60,954 bases of DNA from Planctomycetia bacterium (GTDB lineage: Bacteria > Planctomycetota > Planctomycetia > Gemmatales > Gemmataceae), in the NCBI GenBank assembly GCA_005772955.1, contig SXID01000102.1, forward strand, positions 1-60,954, given 5' to 3'. The notes beneath the pieces are model-generated. The model saw only the letters and a program-made list of their open reading frames with translations. It did not search any database and was not told where the DNA came from. Position 1 is the first letter of the stretch. Each line of letters begins with the position of its first letter. A program made the translations under genes and the position numbers. Below are positions 27,614-35,667 of this stretch, one piece after another.

Positions 27614-29110
27614 TCACACTTTCGACTTCGCTTTCGACTTCGCTTTCGCCTTCGGCGTTGCCTTTGCTTTCGCCTTCGGCTTCGCTTTCCCCGTTGCCTT
27701 CGGCTTCACGTTCGCCTTTGGTTTCGCCGTCTGTTTCGCTTTCGGCGTTAGCTTCGCTTTCGCTGTTGCTTTTGGCTTCGCTTTCGCCTTCACCTTCGCC
27801 TTTGGCTTTGCTTTCGACTTCGTCTTCAGTTGAGCAGTTGGCTCCGCTTGCGCCCTCGGCACGAGCTTTCCCCGAATCCCATTGAGTTTCTTCAGCGGGC
27901 CGAACGCGACCACCGTGTTCCGGTCGATCGGGTACTTGTCGAGGTACGTGCGGATGTCCGCTTGCGTCACCGCGTCGAAGTTCGCGAGTTCCGCGTCCAC
28001 GTCGCGGTACTCGCCCGTATACGTCCACATCGACGCGATCGCCATCATCCGGCCCATCGGTCGCTCGCTGCGCCGCACCACGCGCGAGAGAATCTTGTTC
28101 TTCGCCTGGTGAAACTCCTCGTCCGTGATCCCGTCGCGCTGGACTTCCTTCAGAATCTTCTCGATGCGCTTCAGGTTGTCGGCGGTGTTGTCAGGCTCGC
28201 ACGTGAGCGACACGAACACCGCGCCGCTGCCGTCGTTTTCGGAGTATCCGAAGTCGGCCGATTCCGCATGACCTGGATCGACCAGTTCCCAGTACAAGCG
28301 CGAGCCGGTGTAGTCGCCGACGGCCAGCGCCACGGTGTCGGCCGCGTAGCGCATCTTCGAGTCGGCCGGCGGGCCGCTCCCGACGAACAGTGCGTATTCC
28401 TGCTGAATCTTGTCTCGCGTGAGAACGTGAAGACCCGGCGTTCCGGTCCACTCAGTGCGGTGGTCGCGGCCCACAGTGTCCGTGTTCCACGTGCCGCAGG
28501 CGTCGGTCACGAGCTTCACGAACGCGGACCAGTCGAAGTTCCCGGCGGCGGACACAACGATGTTGTTCGCGGCGTACCGGCGCGAGAAGTACGCGTGCAT
28601 CTGCTCGCGAGTGAGCGCGCCAACGCTCTCCAGCGTGCCAAGAACCGAGTTGCCAAGCGGGTGCGACTTGTAGTAAATGCGCCGCGCGTGTTCCGACATC
28701 ACCGAATCGGGTTGGTCGTCGTACAACTTGATCTCTTCGAGAATCACCTTCTTTTCGGTGTCGAAGTCAGCGTCGCGCAAACTCGGCCTGAGCATGTCCG
28801 CGAGTACGTCTACGACCTTCGAGAGGTACTCTGGGAGTACCGCCGCGTGGTATACGGTATTCTCCTCACTGGTGAAGGCATTGTTGTTCGCGCCGATGCG
28901 GTCGAAGTCGAGGTTCACCTGCTCCGCGGTGCGGCGCGTGGTGCCCTTGAACATCATGTGTTCGAGGAAGTGCGAGACGCCGGCTTCGGCTGGCGTCTCG
29001 TCGCGCGCCCCAGTGCGCACGAAGAACCCAACCGCGACGGACCTCGCCGACGGGCTGGTCTCGCCGATGATCTGCAACCCATTCGGCAATTTGTGGGAGT
29101 GAAAGGGCAT
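27614..29110 (-). CDS. M16 family metallopeptidase, catalytic type, with Lys/Ala-rich tail
   Basis: A 498-residue peptidase. The inverse zinc motif HFLEH is at 47-51 and the third ligand is Glu125 in ILEEI, 74 residues later, the usual M16 spacing. The first 425 residues cover both halves of a normal M16B subunit (about 420 residues). The last 70 residues (429-498) are almost only Lys, Ala, Pro, Thr and Ser in K-A-K-P-K-A patterns, like the tail of histone H1 or bacterial H1-like proteins. A non-catalytic M16 gene lies upstream on the same strand, so the product probably forms a heterodimer, as in mitochondrial processing peptidase. Confidence 0.93.
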   Translation of the reverse strand: MPFHSHKLPNGLQIIGETSPSARSVAVGFFVRTGARDETPAEAGVSHFLEHMMFKGTTRRTAEQVNLDFDRIGANNNAFTSEENTVYHAAVLPEYLSKVVDVLADMLRPSLRDADFDTEKKVILEEIKLYDDQPDSVMSEHARRIYYKSHPLGNSVLGTLESVGALTREQMHAYFSRRYAANNIVVSAAGNFDWSAFVKLVTDACGTWNTDTVGRDHRTEWTGTPGLHVLTRDKIQQEYALFVGSGPPADSKMRYAADTVALAVGDYTGSRLYWELVDPGHAESADFGYSENDGSGAVFVSLTCEPDNTADNLKRIEKILKEVQRDGITDEEFHQAKNKILSRVVRRSERPMGRMMAIASMWTYTGEYRDVDAELANFDAVTQADIRTYLDKYPIDRNTVVAFGPLKKLNGIRGKLVPRAQAEPTAQLKTKSKAKPKAKVKAKAKPKATAKAKLTPKAKQTAKPKANVKPKATGKAKPKAKAKATPKAKAKSKAKSKV

Positions 29111-29141
29111 CGCAATCTCTCTCGCGTTCGGGACCGGTTTT

Positions 29142-29204
29142 CACCCCGGAGGGGTGTCGGAGTGTAGCCAGGGGTGTAGCGAAGCGCAACCCCTGGCGGG
29201 CTAC
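29142..29204. repeat. Two intergenic hairpins
   Basis: CACCCC-GGA-GGGGTG (29142-29156) is followed by a longer stem, CCAGGGGT (29168-29175) with ACCCCTGG (29189-29196), flanked by GTAGC (29164) and GCTAC (29200). They lie between the small membrane gene and the catalytic M16 gene and could be dispersed palindromes or an attenuator between the two. Confidence 0.55.
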
Positions 29205-29220
29205 GCGTACCAACCGGCGC

Positions 29221-29358
29221 TCACGCGTACCCGCGGAAGTAGTACACCCACGCGAGTACCGCGAATAGCCACACTACCACACCGCTCAGGTAGAGGAACA
29301 CCAGCGGCGCGGCGGCCTCGTCTGGTTCGGTCACGACTGAATGCGTGCGCGGCGTCAT
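29221..29358 (-). CDS. Small single-pass membrane protein, 45 residues
   Basis: A short reading frame that starts 7 bases after the stop of the non-catalytic M16 gene, behind a GAGAAG ribosome-binding site. The product has a polar acidic N-terminus (MTPRTHSVVTEPDEAAA), one hydrophobic segment (about residues 18-40: LVFLYLSGVVVWLFAVLAWV) and a short basic end (YYFRGYA). Position and composition argue for a real gene. A role as membrane partner of the M16 pair is possible. No family was recognised. Confidence 0.6.
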   Translation of the reverse strand: MTPRTHSVVTEPDEAAAPLVFLYLSGVVVWLFAVLAWVYYFRGYA

Positions 29359-29365
29359 GCTTCTC

Positions 29366-30601
29366 TCACACGGTCAGCGTTAGCGGGTTCTGGCCAAGCG
29401 TGACGAGTGTCACATCGCGGACTGGGTGGCGCTCCAGGTGGGTCATTACCGCGGCCGGCGTGAGTCCGTCGATCTCGGACTGAATCTCGTCGAACGAGCG
29501 CACGCGACCGAGGAAGTACCAGTCGCCCGCCATGCTACTCGCCCGCGCGCCGGTGGATTCTTCGGCCATAATGAGCGACGACTTCAGTCCGGCTTTCACC
29601 CGGTCGATCTCATCGTCGGTTACGCCGTCCTTCAACTTACGTAACTCAGCAATAGTCACGTCGAGCGTTTCCTGCGCGCGGTCCGGGCCGGTGCCCGCGT
29701 AGCCAATCATCGCAGCGCGGTCGCGAAACGAGTCGTGCCCCACGCCCACGCTGTAACAGAGGCCGCGTTTCTCGCGCACCTCGGTGAACAATCGGGTACT
29801 CATGCCACCAGAGAGTACGCCCGCGGCGGCGCGAGCCGCGAAGTATTCCGGGTGTGGGATCGGCACACTGGGATAAGCAAACGCGATCTGCGTCTGCGCC
29901 GAATCCTTGTGGAGGTGTGCCGACTGCGGTTCGTGTGGCGGCGGAACAAGGTCAGCTACTTCGCCCGGTTCCCACCGGCCGAAGAGTTTCTCAACGCGAG
30001 CTTTCAGCGGTTCCCACTCGACGTTGCCCGCGACCGAAATAATCGCCTTATTCGGCCGGACCAGTTGACGATACTGCGTGCGCACCGCGTCGATCGTCAG
30101 CGACTCGAGGTCTTCAACTCGCCCGCGGCGGTCCTTGTTCAGCGGCGCCGGGTAGTAGCGCCGGCGCAACTCGATCATGACCTTGCTCGACGGTGCATCT
30201 TCAAGGCTCTCGATGTCCTGAATCGCGAGCGCCTGAACCGGTTCGAGTTCTTCCTCTGGTAGTCGCGGGCGCAGGATTATGTCGGCGTAGATGTCGAGAA
30301 GTGGGAGCAAGTTGCGTGAGAGCGCGGAACCACCGAGACGCAAGTTCACAACACCGGCGCTCTCGCTGTGATCCACGCCCAGGTTGTCGAGCGCGAGAGA
30401 CAACTGGCGGCTGTCTCGTTCGCCCGCACCGCGTGTGATCATCTCGGCGAGAACGTTCGCAATTCCGAACTGCCCCTCTGGGTCGTACGCGGCCCCGGCC
30501 GGGACCAGGAAGTTGACCGCAACCGATCGCACGTGATCCATCCGCTCCGCCAACAGCACCAAGCCATTGCCGAGTGTGTGTTGGTATACCTGTTGTCCCA
30601 C
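29366..30601 (-). CDS. M16 family protein, non-catalytic subunit type
   Basis: A 411-residue M16B-like protein in which the zinc motif is lost: where HxxEH is expected the sequence reads IANVLAEMI. The substrate-binding Arg/Tyr segment of the second half is kept (LFTEVREKRGLCYSV). Such inactive subunits bind substrate next to an active partner, here the product of 27614-29110. The GTG at 30601 (VGQQVYQHTLGNGL) has a ribosome-binding site (AAGGAA) and gives the normal family length; an ATG at 30667 would place an intergenic hairpin inside the gene and is less likely. Confidence 0.88.
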   Translation of the reverse strand: MGQQVYQHTLGNGLVLLAERMDHVRSVAVNFLVPAGAAYDPEGQFGIANVLAEMITRGAGERDSRQLSLALDNLGVDHSESAGVVNLRLGGSALSRNLLPLLDIYADIILRPRLPEEELEPVQALAIQDIESLEDAPSSKVMIELRRRYYPAPLNKDRRGRVEDLESLTIDAVRTQYRQLVRPNKAIISVAGNVEWEPLKARVEKLFGRWEPGEVADLVPPPHEPQSAHLHKDSAQTQIAFAYPSVPIPHPEYFAARAAAGVLSGGMSTRLFTEVREKRGLCYSVGVGHDSFRDRAAMIGYAGTGPDRAQETLDVTIAELRKLKDGVTDDEIDRVKAGLKSSLIMAEESTGARASSMAGDWYFLGRVRSFDEIQSEIDGLTPAAVMTHLERHPVRDVTLVTLGQNPLTLTV

Positions 30602-30624
30602 GCGAATTCCTTGTTCAAGCAACA

Positions 30625-30640
30625 GGGGGCTCACGCCCCC
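30625..30640. repeat. GC hairpin upstream of the M16 gene
   Basis: GGGGGC-TCAC-GCCCCC lies between the acetyltransferase stop (30684) and the proposed M16 start (30601). Its intergenic character supports the shorter M16 start. Confidence 0.5.
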
Positions 30641-30683
30641 CGCTCGCCAAGACCCTGTCTTCGGCATTCTACGAACGGATGTG

Positions 30684-31247
30684 TCACAACCCAACGCGTG
30701 CCGTGTCCGGGTGGGGCAGTTCGACGGCGCGATAGATGGTCTTGATCGACCGGAATCCAACCGCGCGATAAGTATGCACTGCCGCCGCGTTGGTCGCGGT
30801 CACTTCGAGAAACGCACGCCGCACGCCGACAGAGTGAAAGCCTTCGATCGCGCGAAGCAACAGCGCGCGTCCCAACCCCAACCCGCGGTACTCCGGTACC
30901 ACGCCCAAGTTCTGAATCCCTCCGAACCGGTTTTCGTCAAACAAACCCTGTACGGTACCCGCGAAGCCGTCTGGCCCGGAGAGAAGCCACGTCGCTTCCG
31001 GGCAGAAGTCCGGCCGGTAGCGAATCGCGGCCATCAAATCGCGACAGCCGTTCCGCGAACCGAGGCACGGGAACACAAGCGAGTCTGTCTCGTTCTGGAA
31101 GCTAGCGAACTTGACTTCGGCGTGCATGTCGAGGAGGGAATCTTCCCACGCCAACCACGCGAACCCAGCCGGCAGTTCCCATCGCGGGAGCGGGTGCCGC
31201 AAGGCGAGTTCCATCCGGTGCCGTTTGAAGTACTTGATGTTCGCCAT
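30684..31247 (-). CDS. GNAT family N-acetyltransferase
   Basis: A 187-residue acetyl-CoA-dependent acyltransferase. The acetyl-CoA loop is in VVPEYRGLGLGRALLLRAI (about residues 123-141), followed by FLEVTATNAAAVHTYRAVGF, the typical GNAT motif B. The N-terminal 60 residues are specific to this protein. The ATG at 31247 was chosen over one 19 codons upstream because it is preceded by GGAG and begins a plausible N-terminus (MANIKYFKRHR). The acceptor substrate is unknown. It is the first gene of the minus-strand group with the M16 genes. Confidence 0.87.
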   Translation of the reverse strand: MANIKYFKRHRMELALRHPLPRWELPAGFAWLAWEDSLLDMHAEVKFASFQNETDSLVFPCLGSRNGCRDLMAAIRYRPDFCPEATWLLSGPDGFAGTVQGLFDENRFGGIQNLGVVPEYRGLGLGRALLLRAIEGFHSVGVRRAFLEVTATNAAAVHTYRAVGFRSIKTIYRAVELPHPDTARVGL

Positions 31248-31432
31248 TTTCTTGGCTCCACTGATGCCGCAATAGTACCAGCGGTTGGGGCGCGACACAA
31301 CCACCAGGCGTTCGCCGGTTGCGACGCCGCGAGCGGCGAAACATCACAACACCCACATCACCTTCTCATGTCCGGCGTTGGACAGCATCGATACAACAAT
31401 AAGCTTGCCTGCCACAGAGACCGGACGAAGTG

Positions 31433-32152
31433 ATGTTTCTGCGCGACCCGATTAGCTCGTCCTCGCACCTTCTAACCGCGGCGTGGGCGGTGTTCGCCAC
31501 GCTCGTGATGTTCCGCCTTACCGCGAACCGACCGGGGCGCGTGTTCCCGGTGTTCGTTTACGGCTTGACGATGATACTCCTCTTTCTGGCAAGCGGGACG
31601 TTCCACGGTCTTCACTACGACACGCCCGAAGAAAAACGCTTCTACCAGAAACTCGACCAGTCCGCGGTCTACTGCCTGATCGCCGGGACGTACACGCCGA
31701 TCCTGTCGATCGTGCTGACTGGTACGTGGCGGAAGTGGTTCCTGCGGATGGTGTGGCTGCTCGCGTTCGCGGGCGTGTCGTGCATGTGGCTCCTCCCGAA
31801 AGCACCGCACTCCGCGATCGTGGCGATCTACGTCGCGCTCGGTTGGATCGGGCTTCCCCCACTTCCGCTGTACTACCGGGCGCTCGGCTGGCGTGCGATG
31901 AACTGGGTGTGGGTCGGCGGCGGCTTGTACAGCATCGGTGCCATTTGCGAACTCGTCCAATGGCCGATCATCATCCCGGGCGTGTTGCAGTACCATGAAG
32001 TCCTCCACATCACTCACAGTGCCGCGTGCGTGGTGTTCTTCCTCTTCATCGTCCGCTACGTGATCCCGTACCAGCGGCCCGCGAGCGAGAGCGCGCCTCT
32101 GGGTCGCACGTTAAACATCGGTCGGTCAACTCCGCGCGCCGTGAGCAATTAA
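31433..32152 (+). CDS. Hemolysin III family membrane protein
   Basis: A 239-residue integral membrane protein with seven hydrophobic segments. Family features are SGTFHGLHY (about residue 58-66), the KLDQSAVYCLIAGTYTP segment (about 75-92), and the late VLHITHSAACVVFF. The conserved His and Asp residues in these motifs form the metal site of the PAQR/YqfA superfamily. Despite the name, the bacterial role is membrane homeostasis or unknown rather than proven lysis. The first ATG (31433) is preceded directly by a GTG that could also start translation. Confidence 0.9.
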   Translation: MFLRDPISSSSHLLTAAWAVFATLVMFRLTANRPGRVFPVFVYGLTMILLFLASGTFHGLHYDTPEEKRFYQKLDQSAVYCLIAGTYTPILSIVLTGTWRKWFLRMVWLLAFAGVSCMWLLPKAPHSAIVAIYVALGWIGLPPLPLYYRALGWRAMNWVWVGGGLYSIGAICELVQWPIIIPGVLQYHEVLHITHSAACVVFFLFIVRYVIPYQRPASESAPLGRTLNIGRSTPRAVSN

Positions 32153-32184
32153 ACACCTTTCCTGTTGTTCCGAGAACCTGCAAG

Positions 32185-33972
32185 ATGCCAGTATTGTTTC
32201 AGATCACCGACGCGCACAAGAGCTACGGCGACCAGGTACTTCTCGACGGCGCAACCGCCAGCATCACGGACGACGTGAAGGTCGGATTCCTCGGCCGCAA
32301 CGGGGCCGGGAAGAGTACGCTCCTGCGCGTCCTGCTTGGCGAGGAAGAACTCGACAGTGGGGAAGTGATCCGTCACCCCAGCCTGCGCCTCGGTTACCTG
32401 CGCCAGCACGACCCGTTCCTGCCGGGCGAGACCGCGCTCGAATTCCTGATGCGCGACAGCGAGCAACCCGACTGGCGATGCGGAGAAGTCGCGGGGCAAT
32501 TCGAGCTAAAGGGGGCGTACCTCAACGGCCCGGTCGCGAAGCTCTCCGGTGGTTGGCAGACGCGCCTCAAACTCGCGGCGCTGCTGCTACACGAACCGAA
32601 TCTGTTGATGCTCGACGAACCGACAAACTTCCTCGACCTACGAACTCAGATTCTGCTCGAACACTTTCTGCGCGACTTCCGGGCCGCGTGTCTGATTGTC
32701 TCGCACGACCGCGCATTCCTCGGCGCAACGTGTACGCACACGCTCGGGCTGTCTCGGGGCAAACTCACGTCGTTCCCTGGCAAGGTGGAAGCGTTCCTCC
32801 AGTTCCAACAGGAAAACCGCGAGCGCGCGGAGCGGTCGAACGAAGCGATCATGGCCAAGCGCCGCCACCTCGAAGACTTCATCGCGCGCAACAAGGCGCG
32901 TGCCGCGACCGCGGGCCTTGCCCAGTCGAAGGCGAAGGCGCTGGAGAAGCTCGAAACGGTCGAGGTGTTGGGCGACGAACCGACACCGCACATTCGTGCG
33001 CCGCGCATCGAGCCGCGAAAGGGCGTCGCGGTGCGCTGCCGCGATCTCGCCATCGGTTACCCAGAACGGCAGATTGCATCGGACGTTCAGTTAGAGGTCG
33101 ATCACGGCTCACGGGTCGCGATCGTCGGCGACAACGGTCAGGGCAAGACGACGTTCCTGCGCACGATCGTGGACTCGCTGAAGCCACTCGCGGGTGACGT
33201 GCGGTGGGGCCACGGGTGCAAGATCGGCGTGTACGCGCAGCACGTTTACACCACGCTTCCCGAGCGCGACACGGTGCTCGACTACCTGACTCAGAAGGGG
33301 AAGGGTCGGAAGATTCAGGAGATTCTGGAGGTGGCGGGCGCGATGCTGTTCCGCGGCTCACACGTCGACAAGCCGATCTCAGTACTTTCTGGCGGCGAGC
33401 GCGCTCGCGTGTGCCTCGCGGGTCTTTTGCTGAGCGATTACAACGTCCTCGTCCTCGACGAACCCGGTAACCACCTCGACGTGGACACCGTCGAAGCGCT
33501 CGTGGACGCGCTCCTTGAGTACGAGGGGACGGTGGTCTTCACGAGCCACGACCGGCACTTCACGTCGCGCATCGCGACGGGCGTGATCGAGGTCCGCGAC
33601 GGTCGCGTCGCGCTTTACAACGGCAAGTACGAAGACTACCTGTACCGGGTGAACAAGGAGATCGAAGCCGGCGAGCGTGAACTCGCGGCCGGGAAAGTGA
33701 AACTCCCTGATGAGGTGCTGAAAGCACCGAAACACGCACCCCGCGCGACCAAGCGCGACGCAACGCAGGTTCAGCACGACATGGCGACGTTGGAACGAAC
33801 TATTGCGGCGCTCGACGAGAAGCGCCATGCCCTCGAAGCCCGATTGAACGAACCGGCCGACGCCGACGAACTCCAGCACATCTGCGACGAACTGGCCGCG
33901 GTTGCGGATGAACACGACGCGGCCGAGCAACTGTGGCTCAAGTTGCAATCGGAACTTGAAGCCGTGGGGTGA
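32185..33972 (+). CDS. ABC-F family ATPase (Uup-like)
   Basis: A 595-residue soluble protein with two ATP-binding domains and no membrane segment. The Walker A motifs are GRNGAGKST (first) and GDNGQGKTT (second); signature motifs are LSGGW and LSGGE; Walker B motifs are LLMLDEPTNFLD and VLVLDEPGNHLD. The linker between the domains (about 200-260) is charged and helical, and the C-terminus is a coiled coil (MATLERTIAALDEKRHALEA), as in Uup. ABC-F proteins act on the ribosome or nucleic acids. The long upstream in-frame extension overlaps the hemolysin III gene and was rejected. Confidence 0.92.
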   Translation: MPVLFQITDAHKSYGDQVLLDGATASITDDVKVGFLGRNGAGKSTLLRVLLGEEELDSGEVIRHPSLRLGYLRQHDPFLPGETALEFLMRDSEQPDWRCGEVAGQFELKGAYLNGPVAKLSGGWQTRLKLAALLLHEPNLLMLDEPTNFLDLRTQILLEHFLRDFRAACLIVSHDRAFLGATCTHTLGLSRGKLTSFPGKVEAFLQFQQENRERAERSNEAIMAKRRHLEDFIARNKARAATAGLAQSKAKALEKLETVEVLGDEPTPHIRAPRIEPRKGVAVRCRDLAIGYPERQIASDVQLEVDHGSRVAIVGDNGQGKTTFLRTIVDSLKPLAGDVRWGHGCKIGVYAQHVYTTLPERDTVLDYLTQKGKGRKIQEILEVAGAMLFRGSHVDKPISVLSGGERARVCLAGLLLSDYNVLVLDEPGNHLDVDTVEALVDALLEYEGTVVFTSHDRHFTSRIATGVIEVRDGRVALYNGKYEDYLYRVNKEIEAGERELAAGKVKLPDEVLKAPKHAPRATKRDATQVQHDMATLERTIAALDEKRHALEARLNEPADADELQHICDELAAVADEHDAAEQLWLKLQSELEAVG

Positions 33973-34251
33973 GGAACTTCTTCCTTCGCTGCTCGTGGCG
34001 TCGCAACCAACTCTCGCGACGCCGCAAGCGGCGCTAAACCCCTCAGTTTGACTTTTGGCGATTCCCGAGCAATCACCCGAATATTTCAGTTGACTTGAAC
34101 CCGGCTCAATGTGAATATCCAATGAGAGGGCAGTGTGCGCGCGTTCCCGCCTCCCACCGGTGACCCGGTGCCTACCTCACAACACACTGCCTTCCTGGTT
34201 CGCACCGGAGTTGCTTCCCACCTTCCTATCCGCGTTCGCGAGGATCCTGTC

Positions 34252-35547
34252 ATGCTTCGATTTCTCGGCTCGTCCCGCAAGTTCTGCGACGGCGCCACAC
34301 GGCGCGACTTCCTCCAGATCGGTGCCTTCGGTGCCGGTCTCACGCTCGCCGACATGCTGCGGTTGAAGACCGCCAGCGCGGCCGCGACTAACAAGAAACA
34401 GGCCAGCCGCTCGCAGAAGTCCGCGATCATGATCTACCTGCCCGGTGGGCCGTCCCACATGGACATGTACGACCTCAAGCCGGAAGCCCCGGTCGAGTTC
34501 AAAGGTGAGTTCAACCCGATCAAGACCAACGTGACCGGTGTCGAGATCTGCGAACACTTCCCGATGCAAGCCAAAATGTGGGACAAGTTGTCCTGCGTCC
34601 GCTCCATCGTGTCGGTCGATGAACACTCCGACTCGCTCGTGATGACCGGCTACCCGGATCGCGTGAACCGGATCGCGGATCACCCGTGCGCCGGATCGGT
34701 CATCTCGAAACTCCGCAGCGGCAACTCTGGCGCGGTTCCTCCGTTCGTTAGTCTTCGCGGGATGAGTCGCGGCAGCGAACCCGGCTACCTCGGGATCGCA
34801 CACCGGCCCTTCACGCCGGGCGGCCAGGGCAACTCGAACCTCCGCCTCGCGAACGGCGTCACCGTTGATCGCCTTGAAGAGCGCAAGAACCTCCTTGAGA
34901 AGTTCGACGACACCAAGCGCGAGATCGACGCGACCGGCACGATGGTCGGGATGGACGCCTACAACGAGAAGGCGCTCGAGATGGTGACTGCGGGCGTTGT
35001 CCGCGACGCGCTCGACATCCGCAAGGAAGACCCGAAAGTCGTCGAACGCTACAAGGGCGTCGAGTCCTTCCTCACGGCGCGTCGGCTGGTCGAAGCTGGT
35101 GTCGGCTGCGTCACTCTCTCCATCGGCGGGTGGGACACGCACGGCCAGAACTTCACCCAACTGAAGCGCCAGCTCCCGATCGTGGACCGCGGCATCGCGA
35201 ACCTGATCCAGGATCTCCACGACCGCGGGATGCAGGACGACGTAGTGACGGTGATGTGGGGCGAGTTCGGCCGCACCCCGAAGGTCAACATGAACGCGGG
35301 TCGCGATCACTGGTCGCCGGTCATGGGCGCGATGGTTGCCGGCGGTGGCCTGAAGATGGGTCAAGCGGTCGGAGCCAGCACGGCCAAGGGCGAACGCCCG
35401 AAGGACAACCCGCTGAGCGTGCCCCGCGTCCTCAGCACGATCTACCGTGCGCTGGGCATCGACCCGAGCATGACCTTCAACAACGGCGCTGGCCGTCCGA
35501 TGTACATCCTCGACGAGCGCGAACCGGTGAAGGAACTGATTGGCTAA
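34252..35547 (+). CDS. DUF1501 family exported protein (module B)
   Basis: A 431-residue paralogue of 20169-21536. The start at 34252 follows GAGGA and gives a Tat-like N-terminus (ATRRDFLQIGAFGAGLTLADM). Motifs are YLPGGPSHMDMYDLKPEAP and VTVMWGEFGRTPKVNMNAGRDHW. It differs from module A in the central region and at the C-terminus (GRPMYILDEREPVKELIG). The DUF1549/DUF1553 partner begins 120 bases downstream. The start at 34135 would extend the protein across non-coding sequence. Confidence 0.93.
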   Translation: MLRFLGSSRKFCDGATRRDFLQIGAFGAGLTLADMLRLKTASAAATNKKQASRSQKSAIMIYLPGGPSHMDMYDLKPEAPVEFKGEFNPIKTNVTGVEICEHFPMQAKMWDKLSCVRSIVSVDEHSDSLVMTGYPDRVNRIADHPCAGSVISKLRSGNSGAVPPFVSLRGMSRGSEPGYLGIAHRPFTPGGQGNSNLRLANGVTVDRLEERKNLLEKFDDTKREIDATGTMVGMDAYNEKALEMVTAGVVRDALDIRKEDPKVVERYKGVESFLTARRLVEAGVGCVTLSIGGWDTHGQNFTQLKRQLPIVDRGIANLIQDLHDRGMQDDVVTVMWGEFGRTPKVNMNAGRDHWSPVMGAMVAGGGLKMGQAVGASTAKGERPKDNPLSVPRVLSTIYRALGIDPSMTFNNGAGRPMYILDEREPVKELIG

Positions 35548-35667
35548 TCGCAGCCGCTTAGCCACGACCCGAATGGAATCGCGAGGATTCGCGGTTCCCG
35601 CCGGGTCGCGGCGGCACGGGACGTTCACCCCCACCCCAACACATTTCGACTTCATAGGGTTTCCGCC

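Noticed and set aside
27614-27830. Lys/Ala-rich tail of the M16 protease as a tandem DNA repeat or frameshift product
   Set aside because: The frame stays open without a break and uses varied codons, so it is kept as protein sequence rather than a simple repeat array.
27830-29167. A 445-codon open frame on the plus strand
   Set aside because: Antisense to the catalytic M16 peptidase, whose zinc motif and fold are clear.
30602-30760. Longer N-terminus for the non-catalytic M16 protein
   Set aside because: It would include an intergenic hairpin, overlap the acetyltransferase end and exceed the usual family length; the GTG at 30601 has a proper ribosome-binding site.
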